Positions 35,058-45,179 are shown, counted from the first letter of the stretch. The stretch is DNA of 64,000 bases from Pseudovibrio sp. Tun.PSC04-5.I4 (GCF_900104145.1 NZ_FNLB01000006.1:3050501-3114500), one strand, 5' to 3'. The notes: a model not told the origin generated them from the letters alone. Numbers and translations are program-made.

Positions 35058-35519
35058 TTAAACGAGTGCCAGGCGGTCAATCAGGACAATGAAACTGTCT
35101 TTATCGCCTGGTTCAGCCAAATTCTCGAACAAGCTGTTGTCGACTTTGTTCTTGTTTGGAACCAACCAACGCACGTGAACCCAATCACGTTCCTTGCCGA
35201 TTTTTGAGACCTCTTCCACCAGTGTGCGGCCAATGCCTTTGTGGCGGTGTTCCTGTATGACGTAGATATCGTCCAGCTGGCCAATTCTCAGGCCGGAGAT
35301 CAGGTCTGGAATGTCGAAGAACGCTGCAAATCCTACAAGCTCTTCTCCTTCCAAAGCACCAATAATTTCAATGGATTTATCATCCAGCAGGCGCTCTGCA
35401 AAAATTTCGTCAGGACGGCGTGGTGCACCCCGTTTGAGGGCCTGCGCATTCTCTGCAATGAGAGGGGCCAAATTCGGTGCATCAGCGGGTTTTAAGGCTC
35501 TAAAAGAAAGACTAGTCAT
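35058..35519 (-). CDS. GNAT family N-acetyltransferase
   Basis: A protein of about 153 residues. The acetyl-CoA motif is QEHRHKGIGRTLVEEVSK, preceded by LDDIYVIQ and followed by VHVRWLVPNKNK. Substrate unknown. The start MTSLSFRALKPADA (35519) has AGAGGTG just upstream; the frame continues 17 codons further without a better site. Confidence 0.85.
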   Translation of the reverse strand: MTSLSFRALKPADAPNLAPLIAENAQALKRGAPRRPDEIFAERLLDDKSIEIIGALEGEELVGFAAFFDIPDLISGLRIGQLDDIYVIQEHRHKGIGRTLVEEVSKIGKERDWVHVRWLVPNKNKVDNSLFENLAEPGDKDSFIVLIDRLALV

Positions 35520-35822
35520 TACACCTCTTCCCCTTCCTTGGTTAGATTTTGGGTTACAGAGTGACCCCAAAATCTCCTTAAAATCAAGGTGTGAAAGTCT
35601 TATGATGCTTTGAATTTTGTGGGAGGTTTTATCGGCAGAGTTCTGTATTGCGAAATTACTTGCGAGTTCCTTCGCTTATTTTCGCTCCAAGGTGTGATAC
35701 CAAATATTGAGGAAACCGGGCCTATCTGTTGAGGATTCGTACTTAAACTAAATTATGGCCCTGTAGTGCCTCAATGCCTTTCCGTGTAAGCGTCGATTTC
35801 TAACGCAACAGATGGGCATAAA
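35520..35822. other. Intergenic region between divergent GNAT and EamA genes
   Basis: About 300 bases. Nothing beyond likely promoters was seen; no repeat or hairpin stands out. Confidence 0.4.
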
Positions 35823-36731
35823 ATGAGAGCTCCTAATCGTTCAACTGCTACCATTATTGGCTTTACCGCTGTTTTGATGTGGGCCCTCCTTGGTCCATTG
35901 GGAGCGTTGTCTGGCGACGTGCCGCCGTTTTTGCTCAATGCGTTATGTTTTGGCATCTCAGCCACATTGGCGATGGGGCGTATTGCGACCACTTCCAAAG
36001 GGTTTGCCGTACTCCGTCAGCCGATTAGGGTCTGGGTGTTTGGTACCGCTGGTGTCTTTGGCTATCACGCATTCTATTTTATCGGGCTGCGTAACGCGCC
36101 TCCGGTAGAAGCTAACCTGCTGAATTATCTTTGGCCGGTGCTGATTGTTTTGTTCTCAGCTTTGTTGCCGGGAGAAAAGCTGAAGTGGAACCATCTGGTT
36201 GGTGTTGGATTGGGTCTGTTCGGGGCTGGTTTGCTGGTTGCGGGCGGTGGAGGTCTTTCTTTTGGCGGTGGCAACACCATTGGCTATCTCTCAGCGCTTG
36301 CTGCTGCTCTCACATGGTCCAGTTACTCTGTGTTGTCTCGCCGCTTAGGCAATGTGCCGACTGAGGCTGTGGCTGGGTTTTGTTTGGTGACGGCAATTCT
36401 GTCAGTTGTGTTCCATCTGGTTTTCGAGGAAACAATCTGGCCGCAAAATACCGTGCAGTGGTCTGCAATCGTTGGAATGGGATTGCTGCCGCTCGGGCTC
36501 TCCTTCTTCACTTGGGACATCGGCATGAAGTTTGGTGATATTCAGGTGCTGGGTGCCTCTGCCTATGCAGCACCGTTGCTTTCCACCGGCCTGCTTATTC
36601 TGTTCGGGTTTGGTACTCTGACAACGACCGTTATGCTGGCCTGTGCTCTGATCTTCATAGGGGCTGTTATTGCAGCCAAAGACCTACTGTTTGGCCGTTT
36701 AAAACCGGCAATTAGCACGAATGGTGAGTAG
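35823..36731 (+). CDS. EamA/DMT family exporter
   Basis: A 302-residue membrane protein with ten hydrophobic segments in two EamA halves. The first half has YHAFYFIGLRNAPPVEANLLNYLWP and the second has ALTWSSYSVLSRRLGNVP. These drug/metabolite transporters often export amino acids or related compounds; YddG-like aromatic amino acid export is possible but not shown. It is followed after 57 bases by the CitE-like gene. Confidence 0.87.
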   Translation: MRAPNRSTATIIGFTAVLMWALLGPLGALSGDVPPFLLNALCFGISATLAMGRIATTSKGFAVLRQPIRVWVFGTAGVFGYHAFYFIGLRNAPPVEANLLNYLWPVLIVLFSALLPGEKLKWNHLVGVGLGLFGAGLLVAGGGGLSFGGGNTIGYLSALAAALTWSSYSVLSRRLGNVPTEAVAGFCLVTAILSVVFHLVFEETIWPQNTVQWSAIVGMGLLPLGLSFFTWDIGMKFGDIQVLGASAYAAPLLSTGLLILFGFGTLTTTVMLACALIFIGAVIAAKDLLFGRLKPAISTNGE

Positions 36732-36788
36732 TTAAGAGGGAAGTGGCGTTCTAAACTCCTCCTGTTTTGCAACGCAACAGGAATTGCC

Positions 36789-37691
36789 ATGTCTATGCCA
36801 GAACAAGTTCAGACCATCAGACCTCGCCGAAGTGCGCTTTATATGCCCGGTTCAAATGCACGTGCATTGGAGAAGGCCAAGGGGTTGGATGTGGATGTTT
36901 TGCTTCTGGATTTAGAAGACGCTGTTGCGCCAGATGCGAAAGAGATGGCACGGGGTCAAGTTTGTGAGGCTGTTGCCGCTGGTGGTTATGGGCATCGTGA
37001 GCTTGTTATTCGCATCAATGGGTTAAAGACCCCGTGGGGCGATGAGGATTTGAAGGCTGCCCTTGCCGCTCAACCTGCCGCTGTGCTTTTGCCCAAGGTG
37101 GAATGCTTTGCAGATATCAAGCCTGTTGCGGATTACATGGCAAAGCAAGGTGTGCCGGAGAACCTCCGTATCTGGGCGATGCTGGAAACACCACGGGCAA
37201 TTTTGAATGCCTCCGAAATCGCAGAGGCGGCGAAAGATCCGCACAATCGTCTGGATGTGTTTATCATCGGCACGAACGACTTGAGCAAGGAAAGCGGTGC
37301 GAAGATCTTACCAGGTCGTGCTGTGTTGATGCCGTGGCTGATGACCTTCCTCGCGACAGCCCGTGTGGGCGGTGCTGATATTCTGGATGGCGTTTACAAC
37401 AACTTCTCTGATCTGGAAGGCTTTGCGGCTGAGTGTGAGCAGGGGGCTGAGATGGGCCTGAATGGCAAGACGCTTATTCACCCGAAACAGTTGGAAGCTT
37501 GCAATACAGCGTTTGCGCCAAGTACCGAAGATGTTGTGTGGGCAAAGAAGATGATTGCTGCGTTTGAGCGGCCTGAAAACAGTGACAAAGGTGCTGTGCA
37601 GGTGGATGGCAAGATGGTGGAACGTTTGCACGCTGAAATTGGCAAACGCACTGTTGCCATTGCCGAGGCGATTGCAGACGCGCAGATTTGA
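36789..37691 (+). CDS. HpcH/HpaI aldolase/citrate lyase (CitE-like) protein
   Basis: A 300-residue TIM-barrel enzyme of the citrate lyase beta-subunit family. RRSALYMPGSNARALEKA is the CoA-binding N-terminus, LLLDLEDAVAPDAKE carries the metal ligands, and VIRING and NDLSKE continue the active site. Stand-alone members act as malyl-CoA, beta-methylmalyl-CoA or citramalyl-CoA lyases or as (3S)-malyl-CoA thioesterases; which one cannot be told. No citrate lyase alpha or gamma gene is adjacent. Confidence 0.88.
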   Translation: MSMPEQVQTIRPRRSALYMPGSNARALEKAKGLDVDVLLLDLEDAVAPDAKEMARGQVCEAVAAGGYGHRELVIRINGLKTPWGDEDLKAALAAQPAAVLLPKVECFADIKPVADYMAKQGVPENLRIWAMLETPRAILNASEIAEAAKDPHNRLDVFIIGTNDLSKESGAKILPGRAVLMPWLMTFLATARVGGADILDGVYNNFSDLEGFAAECEQGAEMGLNGKTLIHPKQLEACNTAFAPSTEDVVWAKKMIAAFERPENSDKGAVQVDGKMVERLHAEIGKRTVAIAEAIADAQI

Positions 37692-37775
37692 TTGAGGCGG
37701 CCTATCTGGCCTCTGGTATCTGTGTTAATTGGCAGGTAGTTTCCGCCAACTCATCAAAATTGCTAGGAAGAAAAA

Positions 37776-37982
37776 ATGCGTCTTTACCGCCTCATCACTG
37801 AACCGGATTCCTCCAAGTTTTGTCACCGCGTGACCGAAGCTTTGAACAAAGGTTGGGAACTGCAGGGCTCACCAACCATGACTTATGATGCTACTCAGGG
37901 TCTCACTATTTGTGGTCAGGCTGTCGTCAAGCATGTTGATGGTGAAAAATACACACCAGAGACAAAACTCGGCGCTTGGTAA
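37776..37982 (+). CDS. DUF1737 family small protein
   Basis: A 68-residue protein. FCHRVTEALNKGWELQGSP is the DUF1737 signature. Small soluble protein of unknown function, often found as a separate gene. It follows the CitE-like gene by 84 bases and ends at a terminator. Confidence 0.8.
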   Translation: MRLYRLITEPDSSKFCHRVTEALNKGWELQGSPTMTYDATQGLTICGQAVVKHVDGEKYTPETKLGAW

Positions 37983-37998
37983 TCTGAAATTTATGAGG

Positions 37999-38028
37999 CC
38001 CGCGAGACTTTAAGTCCTCGCGGGTTTT
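37999..38028 (+). terminator. Rho-independent terminator after the DUF1737 gene
   Basis: CCCGCGAG-ACT pairs with AGT-C-CTCGCGGG (one bulged base), followed by TTTT. Confidence 0.85.
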
Positions 38029-38112
38029 CTGTTTCCATCATACGGTAAAGTACGACCTCGAAATACCACTGCAAGTCCTGTAGGGCTAAAATAAAAATTC
38101 GAGGTTTCTCAG

Positions 38113-39039
38113 GTGCTTTCCATCTTTGGCAATGCGGTGCTGCCTGTTTTTGCAGTGGTGGTGATGGGCTATGCCTTTGGCTGGCTTAAACTCTTCGGTA
38201 AATCCGAAGCGAGTACTATAAACAAAACCGTCTTTTATGTTTTCCTGCCAGCCCTCTTGTTTAAGCTCGTGGCTCAAGCCTCCTTTGATAAATTTGAACC
38301 TCTCTACGTCCTTGGGTATTTGGGCGCTGAGTTGGTTGTCTATTTGCTCACGATCTGGCTTTCATATGGCATATTCAAACGCTGTATGAGGGAGAGCTTG
38401 CTGTTGGGGATGGCAGCTGCTTATTGCAACCACACTTTCTTCATTCTTCCGATTGCTGAGGTTTTGTACGGTCAGGACGCCTTGTTGCCAGTGACCGCTG
38501 TCATCGTCATTGATAACCTTCTCATTCTCGGTGGAACTGTTCTGGCCCTGGAGTTGATGGGGAAGAATGGGACAGGTTCAACCTTTCAAAACTTTTGTGC
38601 CACGTTTTACACCAACCCAAACATGATCGCGCTTGCTCTTGGTTTGGTAGTGAGCTTGAGCGGGTTCTCAATTGATAATGGCATCGGCTTTTATGCGGGC
38701 TTTGTTGGTTCTGCGGCAGCGCCAGCTTCGTTGTTCGCGCTGGGACTAGTGCTAAACGGACAGCCGTTTAAGCTGGCTGAGCCGCTTGTTGTGAGCGTGA
38801 CAGCGCTCAAGCTGCTGGTCGTGCCGGCAATTGGCTGGGTTTTGTTTGAGATGGTTTTTGCTTTGCCTGATTATTGGGTAGGTCCGGGTATGCTTGTAGC
38901 CGCCGGACCAAGTGGTGTACTGGCGTTTGTTATTGGTGTGCAATACGGTGTGCCAGAAAAATTGCTGTCTCAGGTGATTTTGGTGACAACCTTCTTTAGC
39001 GTTGTGACAGTGACAGCAGTCGCCGCACTGACTGCTTAA
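38113..39039 (+). CDS. AEC family transporter
   Basis: A 308-residue auxin-efflux-carrier-type membrane protein with about ten hydrophobic segments in two halves. VVMGYAFGWLKLFGKSEASTINK and the central YGQDALLPVTAVIVIDNL fit the family; bacterial relatives export organic acids such as malate or malonate. GTG start with GAGG upstream. Its stop overlaps the stop of the convergent ATP-grasp gene by 4 bases. Confidence 0.87.
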   Translation: MLSIFGNAVLPVFAVVVMGYAFGWLKLFGKSEASTINKTVFYVFLPALLFKLVAQASFDKFEPLYVLGYLGAELVVYLLTIWLSYGIFKRCMRESLLLGMAAAYCNHTFFILPIAEVLYGQDALLPVTAVIVIDNLLILGGTVLALELMGKNGTGSTFQNFCATFYTNPNMIALALGLVVSLSGFSIDNGIGFYAGFVGSAAAPASLFALGLVLNGQPFKLAEPLVVSVTALKLLVVPAIGWVLFEMVFALPDYWVGPGMLVAAGPSGVLAFVIGVQYGVPEKLLSQVILVTTFFSVVTVTAVAALTA

Positions 39040-40082
39040 GTTGAGAGCATTGCTTCCAGAACACCGCGATAAATGGCACGTACACGGTCGTAATGATCTG
39101 GTGAAGCCTGCCAGAAATTCGTCAGGCCCGGTCCTGCATTGAGTTCCAGTACATTCGCATCTCCGCCGTCCTGAGAAATGTCTTCGCACAGGATATCTAC
39201 GCCCGCATACCTCAAGCCACAGGCCTTAGCGGCTTTGATGGCGAGGCTTTTGTAGTGCGGTGAGGCACTATCCGTCACATCAACTGCTTCTCCTCCGGTT
39301 GAGAGGTTTGCGTTGGACAGAAGAGGCAGGGTGGCATTCTCTGGCAACACAGAGTTGTGGCTGTAACCTGCCTCCTGAATGGCCTTGAGGATGCGAGGAT
39401 CGTCCTGTTCTATCTTATAACCCCCACTGCGTGTTGTGAGTGTTTTGACCTTCCTGTCCAGCAGCTTTGAGAGTGTATCAGAGCCATTGCCGATGATAGA
39501 CAGGGGGCGCCGTTCTATGGCCACCAGCACTTTGTCATTCAGTACAATCACTCTGTAATCTCGACCTGCAACAGCTTGTTGGATGAGCATTCGGTCATGG
39601 TGCTCAAGAGCTTTGGCGAGGTTTTGTTGTAGCTCTGTTGGGCCGCTGATCTTTTGAACGCCAATACCTTGTGTGCCTTCATTAGGTTTGATGAAGAGCG
39701 GATAGCCGAACTGCTCCGCCAAAGTTTTAGCGTTGATTTGTGAATTCAATTTATCCGCAACATGAGGGCTGGCTGTGCTGAGCTGTTTTATCGCTTTGTC
39801 TGAATGGATGAGTTTGAATTGCGGCGTTGGCAGGCCTGCATCCAGCAATAAGCACCCGCAGAATTCTTTGTCTCGCGCGGCTTCTCCTGCTGAATAGCTG
39901 TTTAATGCAAACGCACCACCTTTGATTGGAAAGCGGGTTCCGTGGGCAGTTTCAATGTAACCAAAATAGAAGAACTCACTATCCAAGGACAGCTTAACAT
40001 TCTTCTCTTGGCACATTTGAGCGAGGAGGCGAGGGGCCAACGGTAAGTTGGGTTGGTCTGCAGAGACCGGTGTAAACAGCAT
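39036..40082 (-). CDS. ATP-grasp ligase related to GshF/cyanophycin synthetase
   Basis: A 348-residue ATP-grasp protein. The ATP-binding lysine segment is PLFIKPNEGTQGIGV; RDYRVIVLNDKVLVAIER, NLSTGGEAVDVT and VLELNAGPGLTNF follow. The order resembles the ATP-grasp domain of bifunctional glutathione synthase (GshF) and of cyanophycin synthetase, but no glutamate-cysteine ligase or Mur-ligase domain is fused to it. It should join an amino acid or peptide to a carboxylate; the product is unknown. Confidence 0.8.
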   Translation of the reverse strand: MLFTPVSADQPNLPLAPRLLAQMCQEKNVKLSLDSEFFYFGYIETAHGTRFPIKGGAFALNSYSAGEAARDKEFCGCLLLDAGLPTPQFKLIHSDKAIKQLSTASPHVADKLNSQINAKTLAEQFGYPLFIKPNEGTQGIGVQKISGPTELQQNLAKALEHHDRMLIQQAVAGRDYRVIVLNDKVLVAIERRPLSIIGNGSDTLSKLLDRKVKTLTTRSGGYKIEQDDPRILKAIQEAGYSHNSVLPENATLPLLSNANLSTGGEAVDVTDSASPHYKSLAIKAAKACGLRYAGVDILCEDISQDGGDANVLELNAGPGLTNFWQASPDHYDRVRAIYRGVLEAMLST

Positions 40083-40162
40083 TCAAACGACCCTTTGCCG
40101 CACATAAAGAAGAGGAGCGCCTAAGCACTCCTCTCACATACAGCATATTCTGGAAACTGGCT

Positions 40163-40849
40163 TTAGTTGTTGTTTCGGTTCTGGCGAGAATTCGCGATGT
40201 AATCGATCTTGAAAAGATCAGGGTTTGTCTTGCCATTTTCTGTCACGTCGTAGATGGCAACGGATGTGTCGTAGCCTTGCGCATCACGAACAGTCCATTG
40301 CTTTAGCTTGTAATTTCTCGCATCGAAAATCAGCGTCAAACGGCCTGATGTGAAGCGTGTTTTGTCGTCGATGGTGATCGTAATGAGATCCGGTTCGACC
40401 AAAACTTCGCTTACATTGGCGTCCTTCTTCAGGTCTATCTGGTCAGCAAGGAGGAAGCGCAGCGGGGTTTGGGAAAGCGGCCAGATATCCTGCGTTTGCA
40501 GCTTACGGTCTTTCACGGAAACCATGTTGCCGTCGGCGATGATATCCAGAGTTGATGGCTTATTGTAATAGAAGCGCACTTTACCGGGGCGGCTGATGAA
40601 GAACTGACCTTCAACGCGTCCACCGGTTGGTCCGAACTGTACGAACTTACCGTGCATGTTACGGACAGTGTTGAAGTACTTGCTTACGGCATCAACAGCT
40701 TGAACATTGGAAAGGGCAACTGGTTGCGGCTGAGCTGTTTGAGCTGCGGATGGTCCAGCTGTTAAAGGTGCAGATCCAATGAAAAGCGCTGCCGCAAGAG
40801 CGAAGCTTCTGCCAATCGTACCAAAAGAGATCGCGGGCGATGCAATCAT
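40163..40849 (-). CDS. lolA: Outer-membrane lipoprotein carrier LolA
   Basis: A 228-residue periplasmic chaperone that ferries lipoproteins from the inner to the outer membrane. A signal peptide (residues 1-35, ending PSAAQTA) is followed by YFNTVRNMHGKFVQF, EGQFFISRPGKVRFYY and KQWTVRDAQGYDTSVAIYD, typical of LolA. The gene is about 230 bases downstream of ftsK on the same strand, as in other Hyphomicrobiales. Confidence 0.92.
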   Translation of the reverse strand: MIASPAISFGTIGRSFALAAALFIGSAPLTAGPSAAQTAQPQPVALSNVQAVDAVSKYFNTVRNMHGKFVQFGPTGGRVEGQFFISRPGKVRFYYNKPSTLDIIADGNMVSVKDRKLQTQDIWPLSQTPLRFLLADQIDLKKDANVSEVLVEPDLITITIDDKTRFTSGRLTLIFDARNYKLKQWTVRDAQGYDTSVAIYDVTENGKTNPDLFKIDYIANSRQNRNNN

Positions 40850-41077
40850 TTATAAAACTCCGCTGTCAAAACCTGTTCAACCGTAAGGCGAGTTGATTAA
40901 CTCTTCTATAAATCGGCTCATGGTTCTTTGAGAACCTTTGTTGGAACGCTACGATTACCATAAGGCGAAGATGGGGCACATGCCCCAAATTTCACAATTA
41001 AAGCAGTTTGTATCAAATCCGGTTTAGCAAACCGATTCAACTCCTATTTACTGCGATTTCCGCCTTGAAATTACGCC

Positions 41078-43978
41078 TTAAAACTCTTCATTGCCTTCCG
41101 GAAGCAGGATTTCGCGTTTCCCGGCATGGTTCGCCGGGCTGATCATGCCTTCCTGCTCCATCCGCTCAATGAGAGATGCTGCGCGGTTGTAGCCAATGGA
41201 GAGGCGGCGCTGAATGTAGGAGGTGGATGCTTTGCGATCTCTTGCGACAATTGCAACAGCTTGATCAAACAGATCATTTGTTGCGTTGCCAGAGCCTTGT
41301 GTCAAAGCGTCGTAACCACCTTCGGATTCCGTTTCCTCAGTCACATCAGAGAGATAGGTTGGTGTTCCTTGCTCTTTGAGGTGTGCAACAATGTCTTCGA
41401 CTTCCTCGTCGGCAACGAAAGGTCCGTGGACACGCTGGGTTCTGCCACCGGACGCCATGTAAAGCATGTCACCCATGCCGAGCAGCTGTTCTGCGCCCAT
41501 TTCGCCTAGGATTGTGCGGCTGTCGATCTTGGAGGTGACCTGGAACGAGATACGCGTCGGGAAGTTTGCTTTAATGGTACCGGTGATGACGTCCACTGAT
41601 GGGCGCTGTGTTGCCATGATAATGTGGATACCAGCTGCACGGGCCATCTGTGCCAGACGCTGAATTGCGCCCTCGATGTCCTTACCTGCAACCATCATCA
41701 GATCTGCCATTTCATCGACGACAACGACGATGTATGGCATTTTTTCCATTGGAAGTTCTTCTTCTTCGAAGATCGGTTCTCCGGTATTTTTGTCAAAGCC
41801 TGTTTGGACGGTGCGGGTAAAGCGCTCGCCCTTTTTCATGGCCTGCCCAATACGGGTGTTGTAGCCGTCGATGTTGCGCACGCCCGTCTTGGACATTTTC
41901 TTATAACGATCTTCCATCTCACGGACGGTCCATTTTAAAGCAACAACTGCTTTGTTTGGATCCGTCACCACAGGTGTGAGAAGGTGAGGAATGCCGTCAT
42001 AGATGGACAGTTCCAGCATCTTTGGATCGATCATGATCATTTTGCACTGCTCAGGGCTAAGCCTGTAAAGCAGGGAAAGGATCATGGTGTTTACGGAAAC
42101 AGATTTACCGGAACCTGTTGTACCAGCCACGAGGAGGTGAGGCATACGGGCGAGGTCGGCAATGACGGCTTCGCCATTAATGGTTTTACCAAGTGCCATT
42201 GCTAGTTTGGCTTTAGATCCGTGGAAATCAGCGGAATCCAGCAGCTCGCGGAGATAAACGGTCTCACGTTTGGCGTTTGGTAGCTCGATACCGATGGCGT
42301 TTTTGCCTGGAATAACCGCGACACGGGCGGAGATTGCGCTCATGGAACGGGCAATGTCATCAGCAAGGCCGATCACGCGGGAAGATTTGATGCCCGGTGC
42401 AGGTTCCAATTCGTAAAGCGTTACAACAGGGCCGGGACGGACGGCGATGATTTCACCGCGTACACCGAAATCACCAAGAACGCCTTCCAATATGCGCGCG
42501 TTTTGCTCCAGAGCGTCTTTGCTCAGGCGTTGCTTTCCATCCTGTTTTGGCTCTGAGAGCAAATCAATGGATGGGAGCTCAAACGGTGGCTGTTTGACGA
42601 TTGCCTTGGTTTTGCGTTCCTGCGCGAATGGGCGAGGGACTGACCGGCCCGGAGCTGGTCTTTGTGCTTGCTGGGCTGCTGTGGCCTGCGCTTTAGCTGC
42701 CGGGCTTGCGATACCAATCGGCGCATGCGGTGTTCCAGCAAGATTATCCTGCTGAAGGCCATCGTCTTCATAGTGCTCCTCTGGCTCTACATTGTAGCTT
42801 TGGTCCGCATGGTTCTGAGGTTCTGCGTGGTCTGGTGCCCATTGCTCATCAGGGTAATGTTCGCCCTGTTGCTGAACGTATTGGTCGGCTTCATAAGCTG
42901 GTTCAAGCTGGGCGTCCGTTGGAGCTGACTGCATACTGGGTTCATAATAAACGCCAAGACCGTCATCTTCTTGAGGCATCAATTTAGCAGCAACCTTGCG
43001 GCGTAGGTTGGCAATCAGACCCGTTTTTGGTTGAGGCTCTTCGTCTTCAACATCATCTTCTTCCCAGTGTTGATCTGGTTGAGCTTCGTACTGCTCGTCC
43101 TCATAGTGCTCTTGCTGTGGCTGTTGAAGTTCTTGCTCTTGAGGTGTGGCGATGTACTTGTCTTCCTGCCAGTTCTGCTCAGTCACCAGTTTCCGTTTGA
43201 AAATAGTGCGCTGAATAGCGCTGGTTGCCATGAGCTTCCAATGGCTCAATGCGCCAATAACTGCATAATACCGGCTGTTTTCACCCTCAAAGTCATCATC
43301 CGCGTCTTCGTCGAATGGAAGCGCTTCGTGAGGTGTGTATTCATCCTCAACCTGCTCTTCAGGTTCAAACTCTTGCGGTACAGACTCCTTGCCGATCAAG
43401 CCTGACGCATAGGCCAGCAAACCAATAGCCGGCAGACCAAGACCGACGACGCCCGCCAGTGTTCTCAATCCGGTTGAAAGCTCAGGAAGAATTGTAGCAG
43501 GAAGGGCAAAAATCCAGTCACCCAGAAAACCGCCAAGACCCGTTGGAAGTGGCCAGCTTGGCGTCAACGGGATAGCTGCGAGACCACCAGCAAACAGAAG
43601 CGTCCCCACAATCCATGTGAGGAACCGTTTGCGGGTGACGCCGGTTGTGTATTTCAAGGACAGGCGCCAGCCCCAGATGAAGATTGGGACCAGAAACACA
43701 GCTGTTGCCAAACCGATTGTTTGCATTAGGACATCTGCAACAATAGCGCCGGTTCGACCCAATGCATTATTGATGTCTCCGTCGGTCACGTGGCTCAAAC
43801 TTGGGTCAGTGATCGACCAAGTTGCGAGAGCTGCCGCCAGACAGACACCGACAATGAGGATCGCAGCGCCTCCAACGACGATCATGTTACTTTTTATAAA
43901 GCGCTTAATCGGGCTTTCTGTATCTGCGAGAGATACAGAGTGTCCATTGGGTCGTTGCATTGCAGCAGCCTGACGCAT
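41078..43978 (-). CDS. ftsK: DNA translocase FtsK
   Basis: A 966-residue septal DNA pump. Four or five N-terminal membrane segments (about 35-200) are followed by a Glu/Gln/Asp-rich linker (about 205-460), the motor with Walker A GTTGSGKS near residue 617 and Walker B VVVVDEMADLM, and the C-terminal gamma winged helix (about 895-966: IVARDRKASTSYIQRRLSIGYNRAA) that reads KOPS sites. It coordinates chromosome segregation with division. It is 4 bases downstream of the aminotransferase gene, so they are probably cotranscribed. Confidence 0.96.
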   Translation of the reverse strand: MRQAAAMQRPNGHSVSLADTESPIKRFIKSNMIVVGGAAILIVGVCLAAALATWSITDPSLSHVTDGDINNALGRTGAIVADVLMQTIGLATAVFLVPIFIWGWRLSLKYTTGVTRKRFLTWIVGTLLFAGGLAAIPLTPSWPLPTGLGGFLGDWIFALPATILPELSTGLRTLAGVVGLGLPAIGLLAYASGLIGKESVPQEFEPEEQVEDEYTPHEALPFDEDADDDFEGENSRYYAVIGALSHWKLMATSAIQRTIFKRKLVTEQNWQEDKYIATPQEQELQQPQQEHYEDEQYEAQPDQHWEEDDVEDEEPQPKTGLIANLRRKVAAKLMPQEDDGLGVYYEPSMQSAPTDAQLEPAYEADQYVQQQGEHYPDEQWAPDHAEPQNHADQSYNVEPEEHYEDDGLQQDNLAGTPHAPIGIASPAAKAQATAAQQAQRPAPGRSVPRPFAQERKTKAIVKQPPFELPSIDLLSEPKQDGKQRLSKDALEQNARILEGVLGDFGVRGEIIAVRPGPVVTLYELEPAPGIKSSRVIGLADDIARSMSAISARVAVIPGKNAIGIELPNAKRETVYLRELLDSADFHGSKAKLAMALGKTINGEAVIADLARMPHLLVAGTTGSGKSVSVNTMILSLLYRLSPEQCKMIMIDPKMLELSIYDGIPHLLTPVVTDPNKAVVALKWTVREMEDRYKKMSKTGVRNIDGYNTRIGQAMKKGERFTRTVQTGFDKNTGEPIFEEEELPMEKMPYIVVVVDEMADLMMVAGKDIEGAIQRLAQMARAAGIHIIMATQRPSVDVITGTIKANFPTRISFQVTSKIDSRTILGEMGAEQLLGMGDMLYMASGGRTQRVHGPFVADEEVEDIVAHLKEQGTPTYLSDVTEETESEGGYDALTQGSGNATNDLFDQAVAIVARDRKASTSYIQRRLSIGYNRAASLIERMEQEGMISPANHAGKREILLPEGNEEF

Positions 43979-43982
43979 TCTT

Positions 43983-45179
43983 TTACTCCAAAGAGTCTAG
44001 TATTCTTCGGAAAGCTTCCTTGCTCACTTCCAAAGATTCAACAAGGGCAAGACGAATGTATTTGTCGCCGGGATTGGTGCCATCCGGCATATCAGCAGCG
44101 ATGTAAGCTCCCGGCAGGACTTTCAACCCAACTTCACGCCACAGCTTTTCAGTTACTTCTGTGCCAGAGCCCCAGCGGGAGACGTCCAACCACAAGAAGA
44201 AGCTGCCATCTTTGCGAACGGAACCAAAGAGTGGTGAAAGGATTTCTTCTGCAGCATCGTACTTCTCATTGTAGAGACGACGGTTTTCGACCACATGCTC
44301 TTCTACACCGAACGCACGCACAGCCAGAGCCTGAATTGGTAATGGGACTTGCGGAGCGGCGACATTGCGGAAATCTGCAAAGAACTGGATGAAATCCGGG
44401 TCACCTGCAGCAAAGCCACACCGTGCGCCGGGTAGATTGGAGCGCTTGGAAAGAGAGTTGAACGCAACGACATTTTTCAGCGTTCCGTCAAGTGCTTCAG
44501 CCGCTTCCAAAATACCTGTTGGCGGTGTTTTGCGGTAAATCTCCGAATAACATTCGTCAGCGAACACCATGAAATTGTGCTTGCGTGCTAGTTTGATCAG
44601 CTGTTGCAAATATTCTATCGGGGCCACAGTGCCTTGTGGGTTTGCCGGAGATGCGAAGTAGAATGCAACGGTGCGATCCAGAAGTTCAGGATCGATTGCG
44701 TCCAGGTCAGGCAGAACACCATCCGCTGGTTCTGGTAGCAAAATTTCATCTGCCCCCGCAATGTGAGCACCAGCACCGTAGGATTGGTAGAATGGGTTTG
44801 GAAGAATAGCCGCAGGTTTCGCGCCAGTCTTTTGCAGATAGTCGCGGGCTGAAATGCAACCGAAGACAAGGCCTTCGCGAGATCCATTGAGCGGAATAAC
44901 GCTCTTGTCCGGATCAAAGGCATCTGACAGACCAAATCTGCCTTTTAGCCATGTACCGACTGCAGCGCGGAATTCGTCAGTGCCACGAATTGCAGGGTAC
45001 TTGCGGAAACCCGCCTGATTTTCATCAAGAACTTCAATAACAAAGCTCGGTGGCTCATGACGCGGTTCACCGATTGTCATGGTGATTGGATCGAGGCCCG
45101 GTTCAATGCCAGCAAGCTGCTGATTCAGCCGCTGAAACGGGTTCCCTCCGGATGGCTTTTTTTCAAGTTCATTAGTGGA
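43983..45179 (-). CDS. Class I/II aminotransferase
   Basis: A PLP-dependent aminotransferase of about 398 residues. PFYQSYGAGAH, FYFASPANPQGTVAP and VVAFNSLSKRSNLPGARCGF (with the PLP-binding Lys) identify fold type I. In Hyphomicrobiales the gene next to ftsK is often named succinyldiaminopimelate transaminase (dapC), and the sequence is compatible with that, but substrate is not proved. The frame opens with TTG at 45209; GTG at 45179 (STNELEKK) with GAGA upstream is at least as good. Confidence 0.87.
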   Translation of the reverse strand, partial: STNELEKKPSGGNPFQRLNQQLAGIEPGLDPITMTIGEPRHEPPSFVIEVLDENQAGFRKYPAIRGTDEFRAAVGTWLKGRFGLSDAFDPDKSVIPLNGSREGLVFGCISARDYLQKTGAKPAAILPNPFYQSYGAGAHIAGADEILLPEPADGVLPDLDAIDPELLDRTVAFYFASPANPQGTVAPIEYLQQLIKLARKHNFMVFADECYSEIYRKTPPTGILEAAEALDGTLKNVVAFNSLSKRSNLPGARCGFAAGDPDFIQFFADFRNVAAPQVPLPIQALAVRAFGVEEHVVENRRLYNEKYDAAEEILSPLFGSVRKDGSFFLWLDVSRWGSGTEVTEKLWREVGLKVLPGAYIAADMPDGTNPGDKYIRLALVESLEVSKEAFRRILDSLE

